Assembly: GCF_000178995.1 (NCBI RefSeq)
Contig: NZ_ADVZ01000005.1
Location: forward strand, 186,001-250,000
From: Afipia sp. 1NLS2
Lineage (GTDB): Bacteria > Pseudomonadota > Alphaproteobacteria > Rhizobiales > Xanthobacteraceae
Reading direction: 5' to 3'
Length of the DNA: 64,000 nucleotides
Below the pieces are notes generated by a model. It did no database searches, was not told the DNA's origin, and saw only the letters and a program-made list of their open reading frames with translations. Position numbers and translations under genes: made by a program. Shown here in pieces: positions 18,445-27,619 of the stretch. The stretch's first letter is position 1. Each line of letters starts with the position of its first letter.

Positions 18445-20643
18445 GTGCCGCGTCCCGATCTCAATGACATTTTCAACCGCGCTCTGTTGGCCCACCGTGC
18501 CGGTCAACTCGATATCGCCGCCTCGCTTTACCGCGAAGTTCTCACGCACGATAAAAAACAGTTCGCACCTCAGCATCTGCTCGGCGTGATCGAAGGCCAG
18601 CGTGGGAATCTCGCGGAAGGCATTCGCCAGATCACCAAGGCTCTCCGGCTCGATCCAAAATCACCGGAAGCTTATCTCAATCTGGGACGGATGCAGGGAG
18701 AGGCTGGCGATCTCAGCAATGCGGAAAAGAGCCTTCGCAAATCCATCTCATTGAATCCGAGCAATGCGCTCGCCTATGGTAATCTGGCCGCCGTTTACCG
18801 ACGCATGAAGCGTTACGAGGAAGCCAAAACCGCAGCCGACCAAGCCCTCCGGATCGATCCGAACGAATGGATGGCCCTTATCAATCGCGGCAATGCGCTT
18901 CTCGCCCTTAATCTGCTTGACGACGCCAAAGCAGACTATGAGCGCGCCGCCACTTTGCACCCTTCGGCACCGGAAGCCTGGATCGGCCTTGGCGACATCG
19001 CCTGCAAAAATCGCGACATCAAAGCCGCTCTTGCGCACACCCAAAAGGCCCTGACGCTGGCACCAAAATCCGCAGAAGCCTGCCTTCTGCAAGCCCGCCT
19101 TCTTGAAATGCGATTCCTCCACGAGGAAGCACTAATCGCAATCAAGCAAGCGTTAGCTGCCGCGCCCGACCTCGTTGAGGCCGACATCCTGCGCAGCAGA
19201 ATTCTATTCACGGCCAAACGATACTCGGAGACCATTCCAATCCTGGAAAGAATTATCCGGTCAAATCCCGAGACAGTCGGCATCAAAGGGCAGCTTTTCG
19301 TCTCCAAGATGATGACCTGCAACTGGGATCGCTATGAAAAGGACCGGCTCGCATGTGTGCGCGCGATCGAAGAGAATCCGGCCCACATCACGCCCTATGA
19401 TTCCGTGATCGTCACACAGGCCCCTGCTCAACATTTGGCTTGCGCTGTCGCACACACAAAAAGGGGCTTTCCGAAGATCGAGACTGTTTGGCGGGGTCCT
19501 CTCTACGCGCATGAGAAAATCCGCATCGGCTACGTGTCTCCCGATTTCAGGGAACATGCGGTCGGCCACGTCATTGCCGACCTGTTCGGGCACCACGACA
19601 AGAGACACTTCGAACTTTATGGATTTTCCACCGCCGCTGATGAATCAGCGCTACGCGCCCGGATCAAATCCACCTTCCATCATTTCATCGACATCGGCTC
19701 GATGACCCATGAACAGGCTGCGCAATGCATCCGCGACCACGAAATCGACATCCTGATTGATCTGGCAGGACACACGGTCCACACGGGCTTGGACGCCATG
19801 GCGTTCAAACCCTCCCCTATTCAGGTCACATGGCTCGGTTTTCCCGGCACCACCGGCGCGCCGTTCATGGATTACATCCTTGCTGATCCGACAGTCATTC
19901 CGGCGGAACACGCACCCTTCTATTCGGAGAAGATCGTTCGGCTTCCCGACACTTATCAACCCAACGACGGCGCGCTGAAAGTTGCCGACAGCCCATCACG
20001 CGAGGATGTCGGCCTGCCCGCGAGCGGCCTTGTGTTCTGCTGCTTCAACAACACCTTCAAGATCACGCCCGAAGTGTTCGACATCTGGATGCGCTTGCTC
20101 GGCCAGGTCGAGGGTAGCGTCCTTTGGCTGTTCGAAGGCAACGCCACCGCAAAGGCAAACCTCATCAAGGAAGCTGTCGCGCGCGGAATTTCCCCCGAGC
20201 GTCTCGTTTTCGCTCCGCTTGCAGATTATGCGACCTATCTCGCGCGCACGCAGCTCGCCGACCTGTTCCTCGACAACAACTATTGGAACGGTCATTCCAC
20301 CGCGAGCGATGCATTACGCTGCGGTGTGCCGGTCATCACCTGCCAGGGCACCAGCTTCGCCAGCCGCGTGGCCTCCTCCCTGCTCCGCGCCATCGAGATG
20401 CCGGAGCTCATCACCACATCGCTGGAAGATTACGAGGCGCTGGCGCTCAAGCTGGCGTGCGACCCCGCTTTGCTCGCCGCCACCAAGGACAAGCTCGCGA
20501 GGAACCGCCTCACGGCGCCACTGTTCGACACCGCACGCTTCACCCGGCATCTGGAAGCCGCCTATGTGACCATGTACGAACGCGCGCAGCGGGGCGAGCC
20601 GCCCGCCTCCTTCGCAGTCGAGGCTCTGCCGTCCAAGATTTGA
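18445..20643 (+). CDS. TPR-repeat protein with GT41 (O-GlcNAc transferase-like) domain
   Basis: The 732-residue protein, from GTG 18445, has about eight tetratricopeptide repeats (residues about 1-300), followed by a C-terminal GT41 glycosyltransferase domain with RIGYVSPDFREHAVGH, DLAGHT, QVTWLGFPGTTG, CCFNNTFKITPEVFDIW and NYWNGHSTASDALRCGVPVI. Bacterial relatives glycosylate Ser/Thr of proteins such as flagellins or have unknown targets. The last 38 codons have a diverged duplicate at 28028-28144 on the far side of the formate dehydrogenase block. Confidence 0.92.
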   Translation: MPRPDLNDIFNRALLAHRAGQLDIAASLYREVLTHDKKQFAPQHLLGVIEGQRGNLAEGIRQITKALRLDPKSPEAYLNLGRMQGEAGDLSNAEKSLRKSISLNPSNALAYGNLAAVYRRMKRYEEAKTAADQALRIDPNEWMALINRGNALLALNLLDDAKADYERAATLHPSAPEAWIGLGDIACKNRDIKAALAHTQKALTLAPKSAEACLLQARLLEMRFLHEEALIAIKQALAAAPDLVEADILRSRILFTAKRYSETIPILERIIRSNPETVGIKGQLFVSKMMTCNWDRYEKDRLACVRAIEENPAHITPYDSVIVTQAPAQHLACAVAHTKRGFPKIETVWRGPLYAHEKIRIGYVSPDFREHAVGHVIADLFGHHDKRHFELYGFSTAADESALRARIKSTFHHFIDIGSMTHEQAAQCIRDHEIDILIDLAGHTVHTGLDAMAFKPSPIQVTWLGFPGTTGAPFMDYILADPTVIPAEHAPFYSEKIVRLPDTYQPNDGALKVADSPSREDVGLPASGLVFCCFNNTFKITPEVFDIWMRLLGQVEGSVLWLFEGNATAKANLIKEAVARGISPERLVFAPLADYATYLARTQLADLFLDNNYWNGHSTASDALRCGVPVITCQGTSFASRVASSLLRAIEMPELITTSLEDYEALALKLACDPALLAATKDKLARNRLTAPLFDTARFTRHLEAAYVTMYERAQRGEPPASFAVEALPSKI
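20527..20643 (+). repeat. Left copy of the duplicated GT41 3' end
   Basis: This 117-bp segment, from the DTARFTRHL codons to the stop, aligns without gaps to 28028-28144. The encoded 38 residues agree at 31 positions. Weaker similarity continues past the stop into about 20644-20700, where the minus strand resembles the end of the Sel1-like gene at 28157. Confidence 0.85.
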
Positions 20644-20908
20644 TCGAGGAAAGCCTTTACGCGCCGATCCTCGAGGCGTGGGGCTTTACCCTGGGAGCAT
20701 TACGCGCAGTAATTTGAAATGACTATCAATTCAATTTGAAAAAACTATTGTTCCTGCCTTAGCCGCCTTATGAAGCGCACTTCCGAACCATGAACCGTGA
20801 TTTATGATCGGATAAGCAAATTAAAACGGCTCATGTGAAGACACCTTCATATCCCATAATCCATGGTCGGTGGTATATTAGAAGAAATCCAATACTCTGG
20901 AGGCCATT

Positions 20909-22891
20909 ATGGGCAGACAAGGCAAGCAGAACTACACGCGACTGACCGAGCCGCTTGTCCGCGAAAACGGTGTGCTGCGGCCCGCCTCCTGGGATGAGGC
21001 GCTCGATCGCGCCGCCGAAGGCTTCCGCCGGAACCGCGAGCTCCATGGTGACGACTCGTTCGGCATGTTCGCCTGCTCCCGCTCGACCAACGAGCTGAAC
21101 TTCATCGCGCAGAAGTTCGCCCGGGCGGTGATGGGCACCAACAACATCGACTCCTGTAACAGAACTTGACACGCTCCTAGCGTCGCCGGTCTGGTGACGG
21201 TATTCGGAGCTGGCGGTGGTACCTCGTCCTATCGTGAGATCGAGGACGCGGACTTGATTATCTTCTGGGGCTCCAATGCCCGAGAAGCACACCCGATTTT
21301 CTTCCATCACGCCCTGAAGGCGATCCACAAGGGCGCCAAGGTCTATTCGGTCGATCCGCGCCGGTGCAAGACAGCCGAGTGGGCCGACAATTGGCTTGGG
21401 CTGGATGTCGGCACCGACGTGGCGTTGGCCTATGGTATCGGCCGCGAGATCATCCACGCCGGATTGACCAACGAGGCCTTCATCGCGAACGCCACCCTTG
21501 GGTTCGAAGATTACATCGCCGCGTGCGAGCCGTGGACACTGGAAGTCACGTCCCGTGAGACGGGAGTGCCCGCGGATCTGATCCGTGAGCTCGCGCACGA
21601 CTATGCCAAGGCGGAACGCGCACAACTGTGCTGGACGCTCGGCATTACGGAACATCACAACGGCACCGACAATGTGCGGGCCCTGTGCAACCTCGCGCTG
21701 CTCACCGGCCAGGTCGGCCGCTGGGGCGCGGGCCTGGTTCCGGTGCGCGGTCAGAACAACGTCCAGGGCGGCGGCGACATGGGGGCGATCCCCAGGAACC
21801 TGCCCGGCTTCCAGGATGTCGGGAATCCCGAGCATCGGGCGAAGTTCGAACGCCTTTGGGGCGTCACGATGCCTCCGAAGTACGGCTTGACGCTCTCGGA
21901 GATGATGGAGGCGATGGACGAGGGACACCTAACCAGCGTCTACATCGTGGGCGAGAACCCGGTGCAGTCCGACGCCGACACCACGGCGGTGGCCAGGCGG
22001 TTACAGAACCTGGACCATCTGGTCGTGCAGGATATCTTCCTCACCAAGACCGCCACGTTCGCCGACGTGGTGCTCCCCTGCGCTGCGGCATGGTGCGAAA
22101 GCGATGGCACCTTCACCAGCAGCGAACGGCGGGTGCAACTCGTGCGCAAGGCACTGGAACCACCAGGAAGCGCGAAGGACGACATCGAGATCATCCGTCT
22201 GGTCGCAAAGCGTCTGGGGCACGATTGGCCGATCCAGACCGCGGAAGAGATTTGGGATGAACTGCGCGCGGTGTCGCCGGCGCACCATGGAATGTCCTAC
22301 CGGGTGCTTGCAGAACGGGGTGGCGTCCAGTGGCCCTTCCCTGACGAGAATGGACCGGAGTCGCCGTTCCTGCACGGCCGGCTCTGGGAAAAGGATCCCG
22401 CGAAGCGCGGACGCTTGGCGCCATTCGGCATCCTTGAGCACAAGCTGCCGGTGGATAAGCTCAACGACGAGTTCCCGCTGCGCCTGACGACCGGCCGGCG
22501 ACTGACCGACTACAACACCGGCGTGCAATCCGGTGGCTTCAACTCACCGATCCGCGTCGGCGGCTGCGTCGACATCTCTCCGGAGGATATGGTTCGGCTC
22601 GGTATCAACGAGGGCGAAGTGGTCCGCGTGACTTCCCGTCGCGGATCGGTGCTGGCGCCTGCCCGTATCGATCCGGGACTGCGCCCCGGCCTGCTCTTCA
22701 TGGCCTGCAACTTCCCCGACGACGTGGACACCAACTCGCTCACCATCGAAGCGAACGACCCGATCTCGAAAACCGCCGAGTTCAAGGCAACAGCGGTCAA
22801 AGTAGAGAAGACCAACGAGCCTCTCCCCGAAGAGAGCGCCGACACCGCTGATCACGAGCCCCAGGATAACGAGCTCGCGACCGCGAACTAG
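20909..22891 (+). CDS. fdhF: Selenocysteine-containing formate dehydrogenase catalytic subunit (UGA readthrough)
   Basis: The gene must be read through TGA 21167-21169, giving 660 residues with selenocysteine at position 87. The surrounding residues NNIDSCNRT-Sec-HAPSVAGL match the active site of FdhF/FdnG-type enzymes, where Sec binds Mo or W and the next His aids proton transfer. The same frame continues with bis-MGD-binding segments (IIFWGSNAREAHP, TLGITEHHNGTDN, GQNNVQGGGDMGA) and the conserved Arg in TTGRRLTDYNTG. A SECIS hairpin lies just after TGA. The ribosome site TGGAGG precedes ATG 20909. The usual N-terminal Fe4S4 domain is absent and appears on the third gene. An automatic annotation would split this into two false genes. 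Confidence 0.93.
21167..21199 (+). promoter_or_regulatory. Selenocysteine UGA codon and SECIS hairpin
   Basis: TGA at 21167-21169 is followed by stem CGTCGCC (21181-21187), loop GGTCT (21188-21192) and stem GGTGACG (21193-21199), seven pairs including one G-U. Counting T of TGA as 1, the loop GGU occupies 22-24, the same spacing as the fdhF SECIS of E. coli, and a T occupies position 17. This element should recruit SelB with Sec-tRNA. Confidence 0.88.
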
Positions 22892-22907
22892 GTAGGAAGG
22901 ATAAGTT

Positions 22908-24758
22908 GTGGACCTGAAGTTCTCCAACGCCGAACCGTTCGCTGATGAACGGGACGCGGTTGATCGGCTGCTTGGAACCAGTGAAAGTGGTTGGCACGGT
23001 GGCGAGCGCGACGAGAAAGACCACCGGCGCGCGCACAGTGGCCGCTCGCAGAGTCGACGGCACCTCGTCATGGAGGCGCTGCACGCTGTGAATGACCGCG
23101 TCGGTTGGATCAGTCCCGGCGCGCTGAACTACATCGGAAAACGGCTCGGCATAGCCGCAGCCGACGTCTACAGCGTCGCGACGTTCTATGCGATGTTCTC
23201 CACCAACATGCGGCCGAAACGCATCGTGCACGTCTGCACCGATATCGCCTGCATGGCGCGCGGATCCAAGGAGGTCTGTGCCGACCTCGAGAAGCGGCTG
23301 GGTCCGGCCGGCGCCATGAGCGGCTGGAAGCACAGTCCCTGCCTCGGCGTGTGCGAACGCGCACCTGCCGCGCTGGCGGTAGAAGCCGGTGACCCGCCCC
23401 ATGAGCACCTGATCGGGCCTGCCACTGCCGATGAAGTTGTCCTTGCGCTGAATAACGGTCCCGTGGCCCTCGCAGCCGAGGCGCCGCCCGGCATGGCCGT
23501 GCCGCAAGCCGGCCAAGAAGGCCTGATGCTGCTCAAGCGCGTCGGCAAGGTCGACCCGGAAAGCATCGACGACTACCTCGCGACCGGCGGCTATGCCGGA
23601 TTGCGGCGGGCGTTCGAGATGGGACCCGGCAAGGTCATCAGCGAGGTCAAAGACTCCCGGCTGATGGGCCGCGGCGGGGCGGCGTTTCCCGCCGGCATCA
23701 AGTGGGAGAGCACCGCCAAACAGCCTGCCACGCCCCGCTACCTTGTCTGCAACGCCGACGAAAGCGAGCCCGGTACGTTCAAGGATCGCGCCATCCTCGA
23801 GGGCGACCCGTTCGCATTGATCGAGTCGATGACCATCGCCGGTTACGCCATCAGCGCTGAGCGGGGCTACATCTACCTGCGCGGCGAGTACCCTCGCGCC
23901 TACCGGATGTTGAGCAACGCCATCGCAAGGGCCCGCGGACGCGGATTCCTGGGCGACAACGTCATGGGTACCGGGTGGAGCTTCGAGCTGGAGATCCGGC
24001 GCGGTGCCGGCGCCTACATCTGCGGCGAAGAAACCGCGATCTTCAATTCGATCGAGGGCTATCGTGGTGAACCGCGCTCCAAGCCGCCCTTCCCGTTCGA
24101 AGCCGGACTCTTCAACAAGCCGACGGTGGTCAACAACGTCGAGACCCTGTGCAACGTCCCGCTGATCATGCAGATGGGCGGCGCAGAGTACGCCAAGATC
24201 GGAACCGAGGGCTCCACCGGACCCAAGCTGTTCTGTGTTTCGGGCAACCTCGTGCGCCCCGGCGTCTACGAAGTGCCGTTCGGCGCGACTCTGGGCGATG
24301 TTATCAAGTTGGCCGGCGGAGTACCGCAGGGCCGAAAGCTGCAGGCGGTGCTGCTCGGCGGCGCGGCCGGTGTGTTTGTGCGCGCTGATGAGCTTCATAT
24401 CCCGCTTACCTTCGAGGGTGCTCGCGCCAACAACGCCACCCTGGGCTCGGGCGTGGTGCTGGCCTTCGACGATACCGTCGATCTGCCCGCCATTCTGCTG
24501 CGCATCGCGAGCTTCTTCCGCGACGAATCCTGCGGCCAGTGCGTCCCTTGCCGGGTGGGCACGGTACGTCAGGAGGAAGCGCTGCTGCGCATCATGCGCA
24601 ATGGCCGCGATACCGCGGCCAAGGAACGCAACGTCGGCCTGCTGCGCGACGTCGGCCTGGTTATGAAGGATTCCTCGATCTGCGGTCTTGGTCAGGCTGC
24701 CTGGAATGCCGTCGAGTCGGCTATCGACCGCCTCGGCGTACTGGAGAAAAGCCGATGA
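22908..24758 (+). CDS. Formate dehydrogenase diaphorase subunit (NuoE-NuoF fusion)
   Basis: The 616-residue protein combines a thioredoxin-like [2Fe-2S] domain (Cys in VCTDIACMARGS and SPCLGVC) with a NuoF-like domain: GRGGAAFPAGIKW and NADESEPGTFKDR (FMN/NADH binding), then CGQCVPCRVGT plus a later Cys in SSICGLG for a [4Fe-4S] cluster. It should pass electrons from formate to NAD. GTG 22908 is the start, with GGAAGG 7 bp upstream and 16 bp after the catalytic gene. It overlaps the next gene by 4 bp. Confidence 0.92.
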   Translation: MDLKFSNAEPFADERDAVDRLLGTSESGWHGGERDEKDHRRAHSGRSQSRRHLVMEALHAVNDRVGWISPGALNYIGKRLGIAAADVYSVATFYAMFSTNMRPKRIVHVCTDIACMARGSKEVCADLEKRLGPAGAMSGWKHSPCLGVCERAPAALAVEAGDPPHEHLIGPATADEVVLALNNGPVALAAEAPPGMAVPQAGQEGLMLLKRVGKVDPESIDDYLATGGYAGLRRAFEMGPGKVISEVKDSRLMGRGGAAFPAGIKWESTAKQPATPRYLVCNADESEPGTFKDRAILEGDPFALIESMTIAGYAISAERGYIYLRGEYPRAYRMLSNAIARARGRGFLGDNVMGTGWSFELEIRRGAGAYICGEETAIFNSIEGYRGEPRSKPPFPFEAGLFNKPTVVNNVETLCNVPLIMQMGGAEYAKIGTEGSTGPKLFCVSGNLVRPGVYEVPFGATLGDVIKLAGGVPQGRKLQAVLLGGAAGVFVRADELHIPLTFEGARANNATLGSGVVLAFDDTVDLPAILLRIASFFRDESCGQCVPCRVGTVRQEEALLRIMRNGRDTAAKERNVGLLRDVGLVMKDSSICGLGQAAWNAVESAIDRLGVLEKSR

Positions 24759-25681
24759 ACGCGCCCGTCCAGCAGATTACGATCTCCATCGACGGCAAGG
24801 AGGTCAGCGTCCCTGAGGGGAGCACCATCCTGACCGCGTGTAACGCTGCGGGCAAGGACACGCCGACGCTCTGCTACGGCGACACCCTCACGCCCAAGAA
24901 CGCCTGCCGCGTTTGCATGGTCGAGCTCAAGGGCTCGCGCGTCCTCGTGCCCTCCTGCTCTCGCAAGGTTCAGCCCGGCATGGAGGTCTTTACCGACACC
25001 GACCGGGTGCGGCACAGCCGCCGCCTCGTACTGGAGTTGCTCGATTCCTCGGTCGACCTGTCCACGACGCCGAAGATTCCCGAGTGGAAGGAACGCTACA
25101 GCGTCGACTCCGGTCGTTATGGTCCGAAAGCTGGTCCGAGCCTCCGCCGTGATGTTCATGAGCCGGGCGAGCACCACACCGGAAACGGCAGCGTCGCGGC
25201 CTCGATGGCCCAGCCAGACAAGATCGACAACGATCTCTATGTGCGCGAGTATGACAAGTGCATCCTCTGCTACAAGTGCGTGGATGCCTGCGGGACCCAG
25301 TGGCAGAACAGCTTCGCGATCCAGATCGCGGGGCGCGGATTCGATTCCCAGATTTCCACGGAGTTCGCGGTCGAACTGCCGGAGTCCGCGTGCGTCTTCT
25401 GCGGCAACTGCGTGGAGGTGTGTCCGACGGGAGCGCTATCGTTCAAGTCCGAGTACGATATGAGAGCCGCAGGCACTTGGGACGAAGCGCAGCAGACCAC
25501 GACCACCACGATCTGCACCTACTGCGGCGTCGGCTGTAACGTCGAGCTGCACGTCCAGGACAACAAGATCGTCAAGGTGACCGCGCCCCACGATCACGAA
25601 GTCAACCACGGCAATCTGTGCATCAAGGGCAGGTTTGGCTTCACGCACGTCCAGAGCCGCAAGGAAGACGGCAACGACTAG
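24755..25681 (+). CDS. Formate dehydrogenase iron-sulfur subunit carrying the displaced Fe4S4 domain
   Basis: The 308-residue protein has three parts. Residues 1-75 form a NuoG-like [2Fe-2S] ferredoxin (CYGDTLTPKNACRVCMVE). Residues about 150-225 carry two [4Fe-4S] motifs, CILCYKCVDACG and CVFCGNCVEVCP. The last 50 residues, ICTYCGVGCNVELHVQ through GNLCIKGRFG, are the CxxCxxxC...C domain that normally begins molybdopterin oxidoreductase catalytic subunits. This domain is missing from the catalytic chain, so the two polypeptides probably meet to complete it. The start overlaps the previous stop (ATGA). Confidence 0.92.
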   Translation: MNAPVQQITISIDGKEVSVPEGSTILTACNAAGKDTPTLCYGDTLTPKNACRVCMVELKGSRVLVPSCSRKVQPGMEVFTDTDRVRHSRRLVLELLDSSVDLSTTPKIPEWKERYSVDSGRYGPKAGPSLRRDVHEPGEHHTGNGSVAASMAQPDKIDNDLYVREYDKCILCYKCVDACGTQWQNSFAIQIAGRGFDSQISTEFAVELPESACVFCGNCVEVCPTGALSFKSEYDMRAAGTWDEAQQTTTTTICTYCGVGCNVELHVQDNKIVKVTAPHDHEVNHGNLCIKGRFGFTHVQSRKEDGND

Positions 25682-25709
25682 AGTGCTTCCGCTTTAAACG
25701 GAATTAGCT

Positions 25710-25740
25710 ATGCCCGGCCTCGTGCCGGGCATTTTGCGTT
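25710..25740 (+). terminator. Terminator of the formate dehydrogenase operon
   Basis: ATGCCCGGC CTC GTGCCGGGCAT is followed by TTTGCGTTTT. It lies between the convergent ends of the operon and selB. Confidence 0.85.
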
Positions 25741-25767
25741 TTGACGGGCTGATATTTTCGCCTCCGG

Positions 25768-27567
25768 TCACCGCACCACTTCGCGGTGGTCTTCGTCGAT
25801 CCGGCGCGTCCAGCCACGTCCGTCCAGATACTCCAGCAGCGGGATCGCCACCCGGCGGCTGGTCCCCAGGGCCTGCCGTGCCTGACTGGTGGTGAAGGGT
25901 TGCGGCAATTGCGCCAGTGCCTGTCTCGCAAGCTCTGGCGCGGACGGCAGCAGCACTACACCTCCTGGAAAACGCAACACCCGCCGGGCGCTCTCGGCCG
26001 CGGCCAGTTCGCGGATACCAAGGCCGAGGGCGGCGAGATCGCCGGCCAACGGTGCGAGGAAGGGATTCGTAAGCAACCGCGCTTCGAGCTTCGTCACCCC
26101 GGCCTCGGCGCGGCCAAGGTCGGCGCGCACCCGCGGCAGCCGGACGCAACCTTGGTGCTGCTCGAGGCCGGCGTCCTCGACGAGTTGGTCGATGAAGCGC
26201 GCTGCGGACGGACCAAGGGCGTCGCGCACCGCTCCTTGGGAAACGCCGGGCGTAAGCTGATCCCGCTGGGAGTCATCCTCCACCAGAGCCCGCAGCCGCC
26301 CTCGCCACTCGTCATAGGTGGGAAGGTGCACCCACCAGCCACTTCGTTCGCGGATCCCGGGGGGCGGCGCTGCATCGGGACCAACCAGGCCGATCCGGTG
26401 CAGGTAGTCCACCTCCACAGCGCCCCGCTCCGCCACCTTGGCCAGCACGTCGCCTTCGGGTGGCATCGCGGAAAGCGCTACCCCGCGCCGGGCACTATCC
26501 CCACGGCGCGCGAGTTGCGGTGGATCTGGGTCCAGCACACCGACGCCGCCGAGCACGCGATGACGTGCCGGATGACGGAGCAGCAGCCGATCGCCCACGA
26601 TCAGCGGCAGCGGCCAGTCGAGAGTGATCCGGGCATGCTCGGCATTGAATCGGCGCAACTGGGCTGGCACCGTCGCCGTTCCGACATGCACGGTGAGTTG
26701 TGTGGGCACCTCATCAAGCGCGGCACCCCCGATGCGGCGCACATCGACCTCCGTGGCCATGAGCCAGGCGTCTGGCGCGATCAGTGCCTGACCACGACGA
26801 ACGTCCCCTGCGGACACGCCACGCAGGTTGACCGCGGCCCGGGTCATGGGACGAAGAGCGTCGGCAGGAGCGTCCCGCGATTCCAGGGCGCGGACGACGA
26901 CCTCGCGCGGCTCCTGACCATCGCCGGCCACCACGAGCCGATCACCCTTGGTCAGCGTGCCAGCGACGAGGGTACCGGTCGCCACCGTGCCCGCCCCCGA
27001 AACGCTGAACGAGCGATCGATCCACAGCCGGAGGCGGCCGCTCGCGTCAGGCGCAGGCGCTTTGGCCAGCACGTCATCGAGGGCTTGCCTGAAGTGGTCT
27101 AATCCAGTGCCCTGCACGGCCGATACGGCGACCGCCGGTGCGCCGCGCAGACCTGTGTGTGCGAGTTCGCTGTGAGCACGCTCGATGGTCGCCGCGACGA
27201 GATCCGGCGCACGGTCGGCCTTGGTGACCACGATCAGACCGTGGCTGATGCCGAGTGCAGCGATGGCATCGCGATGATCGCTGGATTGCGCCGACCAACC
27301 CTCGTCGGCAGCCACCACGAAACACACCACCGGCACCGTCCCCAAGCCAGCAAGTGCATTGCGGATGAACCGCCCGTGGCCGGGCACGTCCACGAAGGCG
27401 ACCTCACGCCCGGAAGGCAAAGTCGTCCAGGCGAACCCGAGGTCGATGGTGAGCCCGCGCCGGCGCTCCTCCTCCCAGCGGTCCGGCTCCATCCCGGTCA
27501 GCGCGCGGACCAGAGTGCTCTTGCCGTGGTCGACATGACCGGCCGTCGCGACGACGTGCGTCGTCAT
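25768..27567 (-). CDS. selB: Selenocysteine-specific elongation factor SelB
   Basis: SelB delivers Sec-tRNA to UGA codons marked by a SECIS. The 599-residue protein has GHVDHGKST (G1), RGLTIDLGFAW (switch I), DVPGHGRFI (G3) and TKAD (G4), with the short EF-Tu-like spacing typical of SelB rather than EF-Tu, then domains II-III and winged-helix repeats at the C-terminus ending EYLDGRGWTRR. No frame damage is visible. The sequence style is more like actinobacterial than proteobacterial SelB (impression, not tested). Its ATG at 27567 overlaps the end of an 18-codon open stretch following selC. Confidence 0.93.
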   Translation of the reverse strand: MTTHVVATAGHVDHGKSTLVRALTGMEPDRWEEERRRGLTIDLGFAWTTLPSGREVAFVDVPGHGRFIRNALAGLGTVPVVCFVVAADEGWSAQSSDHRDAIAALGISHGLIVVTKADRAPDLVAATIERAHSELAHTGLRGAPAVAVSAVQGTGLDHFRQALDDVLAKAPAPDASGRLRLWIDRSFSVSGAGTVATGTLVAGTLTKGDRLVVAGDGQEPREVVVRALESRDAPADALRPMTRAAVNLRGVSAGDVRRGQALIAPDAWLMATEVDVRRIGGAALDEVPTQLTVHVGTATVPAQLRRFNAEHARITLDWPLPLIVGDRLLLRHPARHRVLGGVGVLDPDPPQLARRGDSARRGVALSAMPPEGDVLAKVAERGAVEVDYLHRIGLVGPDAAPPPGIRERSGWWVHLPTYDEWRGRLRALVEDDSQRDQLTPGVSQGAVRDALGPSAARFIDQLVEDAGLEQHQGCVRLPRVRADLGRAEAGVTKLEARLLTNPFLAPLAGDLAALGLGIRELAAAESARRVLRFPGGVVLLPSAPELARQALAQLPQPFTTSQARQALGTSRRVAIPLLEYLDGRGWTRRIDEDHREVVR

Positions 27568-27619
27568 CGCTCGTCGCGCGGGTCGTCGGCCACCGCGGCG
27601 GCGTCGAGGTTGCAGCGAT

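Noticed and set aside
21194-22891. Separate formate dehydrogenase gene starting at 21194
   Set aside because: It begins inside the conserved active-site region directly after the UGA, in the same frame as the upstream 20909 frame; a single Sec-containing gene explains both.
22797-24398. 533-codon minus-strand open frame
   Set aside because: It is antisense to the NuoE-NuoF fusion gene, which has clear domains.
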